Assembly: GCA_004557645.1 (NCBI GenBank)
Contig: SFGI01000016.1
Coordinates: 1 to 45,252 of the forward strand
Source of the DNA: [Eubacterium] saphenum
Lineage (GTDB): Bacteria; Bacillota; Clostridia; Lachnospirales; Anaerotignaceae
DNA length: 45,252 bases
Reading direction: 5' to 3'
Below the pieces are notes generated by a model. That model ran no database searches, was not told the origin of the DNA, and saw nothing but the letters and a program-made list of their open reading frames with translations. This document shows positions 39,905-45,252 of this stretch, piece after piece; position 1 is the stretch's first letter, and each line of letters starts with the position of its first letter. Made by a program: the position numbers and the translations under genes.

Positions 39905-41185
39905 TTATTTTTTCAGATCCACCAAACCAGCTTCATAAAGCTTCTGTAAGCTCATCAGGATACCTGTTTTCGCATGGAACCATGTGAGTCCGCCTTGGAA
40001 ATATACGGAATAAGGCTCTCTAATAGGGCCATCGGCACTCAGCTCGATAGAAGAACCCTGAATGAAAGCCCCTGCCGCCATGATGACATCACAGTTATAA
40101 CCGGGCATAGCGTAAGGCACAGGGGTCAGGTAGCTGTCCACGGGAGCCGCCGCCTGAATGCCCTGACAAAAAGCTTTCATGGCATCGGCACTGCCCAATT
40201 CCACCGCCTGAATGATGTCGTTGCGGGGTTCTGTGCTGTTAGGGATAACACGGAAGCCCAGCTTTTCATAGATATTCGCCGCAAAAACAGCACCTTTCAG
40301 GGCACCTGCCGTTACCGTAGGTGCCAGGAAAAAGCCCTGATACAGCGCACGGTTTACGTCCAAAGAAGCGCCGACTTCCTGCCCCAGACCAGGGGCACTC
40401 AAACGGTAGGCGCAGCGGTCGATACATGCCTGCTTGCCGCAGATATAGCCGCCGATAGGCGCCAGACCACCGCCGGGATTTTTGATCAGGGAACCAACGA
40501 TCATATCTGCACCCACATTGGAAGGTTCAATGATATCCACAAATTCGCCATAGCAGTTATCCACCATACAGATGACATCGGGTTTGATTTCCTTGATAAA
40601 AGCGATCAGTTCGCCGATCTGCTTTACGGAGAATGTGGGTCTCATAGCATAGCCTTTGGAACGCTGGATGGTCACCAGTTTTGTTTTTTCATTGATGGCT
40701 TTTTTGATATTTTCATAGTCGAAGGTGCCATCTTCCAGCAGTTCTACCTGTCTGTAGCTGACACCATATTCCTTCAGGGAACAGGGAGAAGGCACTGTAC
40801 CGATGACCTTTTCCAGTGTATCATAGGGTTTGCCCACGGGGGAAAGCAGTTCGTCCCCAGGAACCAGATTTGCACTCAGGGCGATCGCCAAAGCATGGGT
40901 ACCGCAGGTGATCTGGGGGCGCACCAGCGCCGCTTCTGTGTTGAAGCATCTTGCGTATACATTTTCCAGCTTATCACGACCATCATCATTGTAGCCATAG
41001 CCTGTAGAGCCGGCAAAGCAGGTGGCATCCACCCGTTCCGCCTGCATGGCTTTCAGGACTTTCGCCTGATTATATTCCGCCACAGCGTCGATCTGTTCGA
41101 ATCTTTCCTTTAAATCTTTCAGAATTTCATTGCCGAAGGCTTCCACTTCAGGGGAAATGCCCAGCATACCGTATATATTCTCCAT
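39905..41185 (-). CDS. PLP-dependent methionine gamma-lyase-like family protein (YnbB/aluminium resistance type)
   Basis: The 426-residue, fold-type I PLP enzyme has GTHALAIAL as phosphate-binding loop (about 95-103), VDNCYGEF with Asp209 facing the pyridine nitrogen, and the Schiff-base lysine Lys235 in GSLIKNPGGG. The family is annotated as methionine gamma-lyase or aluminium resistance protein and is common in Firmicutes, but the substrate is not established. C-S lyase activity on cysteine, cystathionine or methionine is likely. It is monocistronic, with its own promoter (41237-41265). Confidence 0.88.
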   Translation of the reverse strand: MENIYGMLGISPEVEAFGNEILKDLKERFEQIDAVAEYNQAKVLKAMQAERVDATCFAGSTGYGYNDDGRDKLENVYARCFNTEAALVRPQITCGTHALAIALSANLVPGDELLSPVGKPYDTLEKVIGTVPSPCSLKEYGVSYRQVELLEDGTFDYENIKKAINEKTKLVTIQRSKGYAMRPTFSVKQIGELIAFIKEIKPDVICMVDNCYGEFVDIIEPSNVGADMIVGSLIKNPGGGLAPIGGYICGKQACIDRCAYRLSAPGLGQEVGASLDVNRALYQGFFLAPTVTAGALKGAVFAANIYEKLGFRVIPNSTEPRNDIIQAVELGSADAMKAFCQGIQAAAPVDSYLTPVPYAMPGYNCDVIMAAGAFIQGSSIELSADGPIREPYSVYFQGGLTWFHAKTGILMSLQKLYEAGLVDLKK

Positions 41186-41236
41186 TTTTCTTCTCCAATC
41201 TATTTCAAAAAATGTATTTTTTACTCACAATTTGAA

Positions 41237-41265
41237 ATCATATCAAATCTTTTCCATTCTTTCAA
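41237..41265 (-). promoter_or_regulatory. Promoter of the PLP enzyme gene
   Basis: TTGAAA (41260-41265), a 17-base spacer and TATGAT (41237-41242), lying just past the topB stop codon. Confidence 0.75.
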
Positions 41266-41271
41266 CTGTTT

Positions 41272-43416
41272 TCAGTCTTCTCTGGTAAAATCCATGATCT
41301 CGATCTGACCGCCCTTATCTTTATTCAGAATCAGCACCGCTGTTCCCTTTTCTCCCGTCTGGGGCAAAGTCACCGCCATACGGTCCGTCTTACCACTTTT
41401 CAGGAGCAACTTCACCATGCCGCCGTCCAATTCCAGTCCGTAGGGCTTCAAACTATCCTTCCAAAGGCTGAATTTGCATCCGCTTTTCCAGCCCGCGCAA
41501 TAAAAAGATTTTGTATTTTCCAAAATATCCCGTCCGCAGATAGGACATTTGCCGAAAACATTATTTTTCCGCTTCTTTCCTCTGATCTGCTCCTCGGGAA
41601 AGACTACATCCGCCCTTCTGCCCGATGCCGCATCCTGTATCAGGAACTGCACATAGCGGCGGATGCTTGCCATAAAGCGTTCCTCCGTCATGCTGCCCTT
41701 GGCAATGGAGGACAGCCCTTTTTCCCATTTCCCCGTAGTCTGGGGAGAGCGCATCTCATTGGGCACCACTTCGATGAGCTTTCGTCCTTTTTCTGTAGGC
41801 ACAAGGGTCTTGCCTTTTCGAACGATATAGCCCACAGTCAGCAGCCGTTCGATGATAGCTGCTCTTGTGGCAGGGGTGCCAAGTCCGCTGTCTTTCATCT
41901 GCTCCTTCAAGGCTTCATCTTCTACAAATCTGCCTGCGTTTTCCATAGCAGAAAGGAGGGAGCTTTCCGTATAAGGGGTGGGTGGCTTTGTTTTCTTTTT
42001 CTGCACTGTCGCCTTTTCGATCTTTCGTTCCTCCCCTTCGGTGAGGGCAGGCAGCTTCTGTTCTTCCTCGTCTTTTTTCTTCTTTTTGGTCGCCGCCGCA
42101 GGGGTCAGGGCTTTTTCCACTGCCTGCCAGCCCTCCTCCAGAACCACAGTCCCTTTGGAAAGGAAACGTTCCCCTTCCGCTTCGGCATAGACCTTTGTAG
42201 TTTCATATTTATAGTAAGGATAGAACACCGCCAAAAATCTTGCTGCCACCAGAGAAAATACCTTCCGTTCCTCCTCTGTCAGGCTATCCAACCTTAATTT
42301 TGCATCGGTTGGAATGATCGCATGGTGGTCTGTCACTTTGCTATTATCGATGATTCGTTTTGTAAAAGAGATATTTTCCGTCAGGGGCTGGGCATAAGGG
42401 GCATAGGCTTCCAGTTCCTGCAGGCGTTTGATGGTATTTCGTACCTTCCCTTTCATATCGTCACTCAGATAGCGGCTGTCCGTTCTGGGATAGGTGATCA
42501 TTTTTCGTTTTTCATATAGGCTCTGGGCAATATCCAGTGTCTTTTTTGCAGAAAAGCCAAATTTCTTATTGCAGTCCCTTTGCAGCTCCGTCAGGTCATA
42601 GAGCAGCGGAGGGGGCATTTTCTTTTCTTCTTTTTCTACTTTGGTGATGCAGGCATTCTTGCCAGAAACCTTCTCAACAACAGCTTTTGCCGTTTCTTCT
42701 TTTTCGATGTGGGTGTGTTCTTCCCTGTCGATCCACATACCCGTGTAGCCGCCGAAATCTGCCTGTACTTCAAAATAATCCTCCGCCACAAAAGCATCGA
42801 TCTCCTTCTGGCGGTCAACGATAATCGCAAGGGTCGGCGTCTGGACACGGCCAATACTCAGGAGGGCATCATAGCGCAGGGTATAGGCCCTTGTGGCATT
42901 CATGCCCACCAGCCAGTCCGCTTCCGAACGGCATTTGGCGGAGGTATAGAGCAGATCGTATTCTCTGCCGTCCTTCAATGTAGCAAAGCCCTCTCTGATG
43001 GCTTCTTCTGTCATACTGCTGATCCAAAGGCGTTCAAAGGGCTTGGTGCATTTCGTTATTTCGTAGATGTAACGAAAAATCAGCTCGCCTTCCCGCCCGC
43101 TGTCGGTGGCGCAGATCAGGCTGTCAATTTCCTTGCTGTGCATCCATTTATGTAAAACCTTCAGCTGAGAGCGGGTCTGGGCAATGGCTTTCAGCTTCAT
43201 TTCTTGGGGAAGGATGGGCAATGTAGAGAAATTCCACTTTTTATACTTAGGGTCATATTCTTCGGGTTCTGCCAACGTCACCAGATGGCCTACCGCCCAG
43301 GAAACAATGTATTTTTCGCCGATGAGGCATCCATCGCCTTTCTGGTTTGCTTTCAGTACTTTAGCAATGTCCCTTGCCACAGATGGTTTTTCGGCAATGA
43401 CCAGTATTTTCCCCAT
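41272..43416 (-). CDS. topB: DNA topoisomerase III
   Basis: The 714-residue type IA topoisomerase relaxes and decatenates DNA. It has the TOPRIM domain (AEKPSVARDIAKVL with Glu9; ATDSGREGE near 103-111), the catalytic Tyr309 in ITYPRTDSRYL, and the SIGRVQTPTL motif. A C-terminal zinc-ribbon segment (CPICG...C...C) lies near residues 630-660. A Lys/Glu-rich low-complexity insert (AAATKKKKKDEEEQK, near 440-480) interrupts the cap region. The ATG at 43416 follows GGAGGAG; a longer frame to 43440 lacks a site. Confidence 0.95.
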   Translation of the reverse strand: MGKILVIAEKPSVARDIAKVLKANQKGDGCLIGEKYIVSWAVGHLVTLAEPEEYDPKYKKWNFSTLPILPQEMKLKAIAQTRSQLKVLHKWMHSKEIDSLICATDSGREGELIFRYIYEITKCTKPFERLWISSMTEEAIREGFATLKDGREYDLLYTSAKCRSEADWLVGMNATRAYTLRYDALLSIGRVQTPTLAIIVDRQKEIDAFVAEDYFEVQADFGGYTGMWIDREEHTHIEKEETAKAVVEKVSGKNACITKVEKEEKKMPPPLLYDLTELQRDCNKKFGFSAKKTLDIAQSLYEKRKMITYPRTDSRYLSDDMKGKVRNTIKRLQELEAYAPYAQPLTENISFTKRIIDNSKVTDHHAIIPTDAKLRLDSLTEEERKVFSLVAARFLAVFYPYYKYETTKVYAEAEGERFLSKGTVVLEEGWQAVEKALTPAAATKKKKKDEEEQKLPALTEGEERKIEKATVQKKKTKPPTPYTESSLLSAMENAGRFVEDEALKEQMKDSGLGTPATRAAIIERLLTVGYIVRKGKTLVPTEKGRKLIEVVPNEMRSPQTTGKWEKGLSSIAKGSMTEERFMASIRRYVQFLIQDAASGRRADVVFPEEQIRGKKRKNNVFGKCPICGRDILENTKSFYCAGWKSGCKFSLWKDSLKPYGLELDGGMVKLLLKSGKTDRMAVTLPQTGEKGTAVLILNKDKGGQIEIMDFTRED

Positions 43417-43449
43417 TTTTTCTCCTCCTTCCAGATTCACTAAATAATT

Positions 43450-43478
43450 ATTATACCATTTCCAAGAAAGAAAATCAA
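43450..43478 (-). promoter_or_regulatory. Promoter of topB
   Basis: TTGATT (43473-43478), a 17-base spacer and TATAAT (43450-43455). Confidence 0.8.
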
Positions 43479-43580
43479 AACCATTGCAAAATCTGTTTTA
43501 GAAAGATTATATACATTTCTTCTTTAACACAAGTTTATTTTTTCATCTTTATGGAGACGATTTTCCACGTTTTCAAAATG

Positions 43581-43609
43581 TTGACATCCCAACAAAATTT
43601 GTATAAAAT
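43581..43609 (+). promoter_or_regulatory. Promoter of the DegV gene
   Basis: Plus-strand TTGACA (43581-43586), a 17-base spacer and TAAAAT (43604-43609), 40 bases before the start. Divergent from the topB promoter. Confidence 0.85.
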
Positions 43610-43649
43610 GTATAAGTTAAAATGAATGAAAATATAAGGAGGTATTCCT

Positions 43650-44531
43650 ATGAGCGCATATAAGATCCTTTCCGATACATCCTGCGATATTCCTGTATAT
43701 CTGCTGGAAAAGCTGGACGTAACATATGTTCCTTTCCATGTTTCCTTCGATATGGAACATTATCTGAAAGAACTGCACGATATCACCCCCGACGAATTTT
43801 ATGATAAGATCAATGCAGAGCATCTGTTTCCCAAAACATCCCTGCCCTCTGTACAGGATTACATGGATGCCATGGAACCCATTTTAAAAGAAGGAACAGA
43901 CGTTTTCTGCATGTGCCTCACTTCCAAATTCAGCGGCTCCTACCAGAGTGCTGTCAACGCAGCAAATATCCTTTCCGAATCTTACCCCGACCGTAAGATC
44001 ATGGTAATGGATACGACCTGTGTAACCGGTTCTCAGGGTCTGTTGGTCTATGAAGCATGCCGCATGAGAGACGCTGGCTTCTCTATGGAAAAAATAGCAG
44101 AAATTCTGGACAAGCAGAAGGATACCACAAAAATCAACTTCACCGTAGATTCTCTGGAATATCTGCAGAAAGGCGGCAGAATCGGCAAAGCATCTGCTCT
44201 CGCCGGTACGATTTTGAATATCAAGCCTATCATTATTATGAAAGATGGCGAACTGCACCCCGAAAGCAAAGTGCGCGGTCATAAAAAAGCCCTGAAGACC
44301 ATCATGGATATGACACGAAACGAAATCGGCGCAGAAAAAGAAAAATATCAGGTTCTTTTTGTCCGCGGCGAAAAAGAGCGTCAGGCAACAGCTGAAGAAA
44401 TGCGGAAGGAACTGAAAGCAGAAGGCTATGATGTTATGGATGATATCTGGCCTGTGGGCATTACCATCGGCACCCATGCCGGCCCCACCCCTATTGGCAT
44501 TTGTTACATTAAAAAATATGAATATGTATAA
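43650..44531 (+). CDS. DegV family fatty-acid-binding protein
   Basis: The 293-residue protein has the DegV fold: the N-terminal YKILSDTSCDIP strand-loop, KTSLPSVQDY (lipid head-group loop, about 62-71), SKFSGSYQSAVNAA (about 91-104), and the C-terminal HAGPTPIGICY. In Staphylococcus the homologues (FakB) present a fatty acid to the kinase FakA for phosphorylation. fakA is not in this window. An AAGGAGG site precedes the ATG. The gene is monocistronic. Confidence 0.95.
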   Translation: MSAYKILSDTSCDIPVYLLEKLDVTYVPFHVSFDMEHYLKELHDITPDEFYDKINAEHLFPKTSLPSVQDYMDAMEPILKEGTDVFCMCLTSKFSGSYQSAVNAANILSESYPDRKIMVMDTTCVTGSQGLLVYEACRMRDAGFSMEKIAEILDKQKDTTKINFTVDSLEYLQKGGRIGKASALAGTILNIKPIIIMKDGELHPESKVRGHKKALKTIMDMTRNEIGAEKEKYQVLFVRGEKERQATAEEMRKELKAEGYDVMDDIWPVGITIGTHAGPTPIGICYIKKYEYV

Positions 44532-44552
44532 CGGCGGAGAAAAAGAAAGAAA

Positions 44553-44593
44553 AAAGATGTTCGATGAGCTTGCTCAATCGGACATCTTTTTTT
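44553..44593. terminator. Bidirectional terminator between the DegV gene and pheT
   Basis: A 12-bp stem, AAGATGTTCGAT with ATCGGACATCTT (one wobble), has TTTTTTTC on the plus side and TTTTTTCTTTC on the minus side, so it can end both transcripts. Confidence 0.93.
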
Positions 44594-44599
44594 CTATTC

Positions 44600-44650
44600 G
44601 TTTGCGGAGCAAACACACTGAAAATCCGCAGGATTTGAGGTTGCTCCGCC
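44600..44650. repeat. Intergenic palindromic repeat, variant
   Basis: TTTGC-GGA-GCAAA (44601-44613), AAATCC-GCA-GGATTT (44622-44636) and a terminal TTGCTCCGCC. It has the same two-hairpin design as the elements at 14948-15079, in the opposite orientation and with diverged stems. Confidence 0.65.
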
Positions 44651-44663
44651 GTTCTTGTATTTT

Positions 44664-45252
44664 TTATTTATCTCTCAGCTGTGCATCCAGTTCTTCTGCC
44701 AGACCTTTCAGGATCGCATCCATTGCGTCTGCGATATCTGTATCTGCCAGTGTCTTTTCTGCGCTGCGGAATGCGATGGAGTAAGCCACGGATTTATAGC
44801 CTGCTTCAATCTGCGCACCCTGATATACGTCGAAGAGTTTTACTTCTTCCAGATATGCGCCGCCGTTTTTCTTGATGATATCAGCAATTTCTTTTACTGT
44901 CACATCTTCTTTCACCAGCATTGCGATATCTCTTGTGATAGCAGGATATTTGGGCAGTGCTTTATAAACCACATCTCTGTTGGCATTTGCCACAACCTTT
45001 TCCATATCCAGAACAGCCAGGTATGCTCTTGTACCGATGCCGTAATTCTTCAGTACAGCAGGATGCACTTCACCCAAGTAACCAATATTGTCGCCATTTA
45101 CGATGACAGAAGCAGTTCTGCCGGGGTGCATCCAAGGCAGGGATTTTTCTGTTGCATATTCTGCCACTTTGCCCATACCCAGTACGTTCATCAGGTGTTC
45201 CATGATGCCTTTCAGATCATAGAAATCCATATTGCCATACATACCCATGGTC
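44664..45252 (-). CDS. pheT: Phenylalanyl-tRNA synthetase beta subunit, 3' part
   Basis: About 195 C-terminal residues are present; the gene continues beyond the right edge. The segment matches the end of PheT: FYDLKGIMEHLMN, WMHPGRTASVIVNGDNIGYLGEVHPAVL, then the C-terminal ferredoxin-fold anticodon-binding domain (YPAITRDIAMLVKEDVTVKEI ... FDVYQGAQIEAGYKSVAYSIAFRSAEKTLADTDI). PheT pairs with PheS to charge tRNA-Phe. The start and any T-box are outside the window. Confidence 0.97.
   Translation of the reverse strand, partial: TMGMYGNMDFYDLKGIMEHLMNVLGMGKVAEYATEKSLPWMHPGRTASVIVNGDNIGYLGEVHPAVLKNYGIGTRAYLAVLDMEKVVANANRDVVYKALPKYPAITRDIAMLVKEDVTVKEIADIIKKNGGAYLEEVKLFDVYQGAQIEAGYKSVAYSIAFRSAEKTLADTDIADAMDAILKGLAEELDAQLRDK

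Overview
The window looks like chromosome from a low-to-mid GC anaerobic Firmicute of class Clostridia, probably Lachnospirales (an Anaerotignum-like organism is possible, but I cannot prove the genus). The basis is T-box, CIRCE and tandem glycine riboswitch regulation, strong AGGAGG ribosome binding sites, an infC-rpmI-rplT operon of Gram-positive type, SdaAA/SdaAB iron-sulfur serine dehydratase and a Clostridia-type Mrp/complex-I-like membrane cluster. Nearly every gene lies on the minus strand. Only the exonuclease (22987), the SpoVB-like flippase (38283) and the DegV gene (43650) are on the plus strand. I saw no tRNA or rRNA gene, CRISPR array, phage or insertion sequence.

Layout from left to right. 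1-4798 is translation: a partial AEC transporter, then infC-rpmI-rplT behind a long structured leader, then thrS behind a T-box with a readable ACC (Thr) specifier. 4798-8730 holds corA, a frameshifted YbjQ-family gene, and a two-gene unit pairing a DUF1538 membrane protein with a tandem P-II-like protein. 8730-11496 is an apparent operon (ABM monooxygenase, DUF402, radC, pspC, trpS). 11660-14557 is a serine module (sdaAB, sdaAA, sstT). 15161-17094 is groES-groEL under CIRCE. 17421-20563 has a thioredoxin-reductase-like flavoprotein without recognisable NADPH-binding motifs and an EF-G paralogue with altered GTPase motifs. 20827-26626 carries an amidase, an iron alcohol dehydrogenase, small acidic proteins, an SPFH/zinc-ribbon protein and an ApbE lipoprotein.

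26738-35881 is the most striking block. It is a tightly packed ten-gene operon (mrpE-F-G, DUF4040, mrpB, mrpC, then four large NuoL/M/N-type antiporter subunits in a row) with no hydrogenase, Fe-S, flavin or quinone module in the cluster. A sigma-A-like promoter precedes it and a strong terminator follows. To its right are an APC amino acid permease under a tandem glycine riboswitch with a visible terminator switch, a SpoVB-like flippase, a PLP-dependent lyase-family enzyme, topB, a DegV lipid-binding protein and the 3' end of pheT.

Functionally, the window combines core translation and stress genes with serine/glycine handling: serine uptake and deamination, and a glycine-sensed permease. 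It also encodes cation/proton bioenergetics through the expanded Mrp-like complex. The best candidates for undescribed biology are this redox-less Mrp-like complex with four antiporter subunits, the tandem P-II/DUF1538 pair, the NADPH-site-less thioredoxin reductase, and the infC leader with a 13-codon ORF overlapping the non-AUG infC start.
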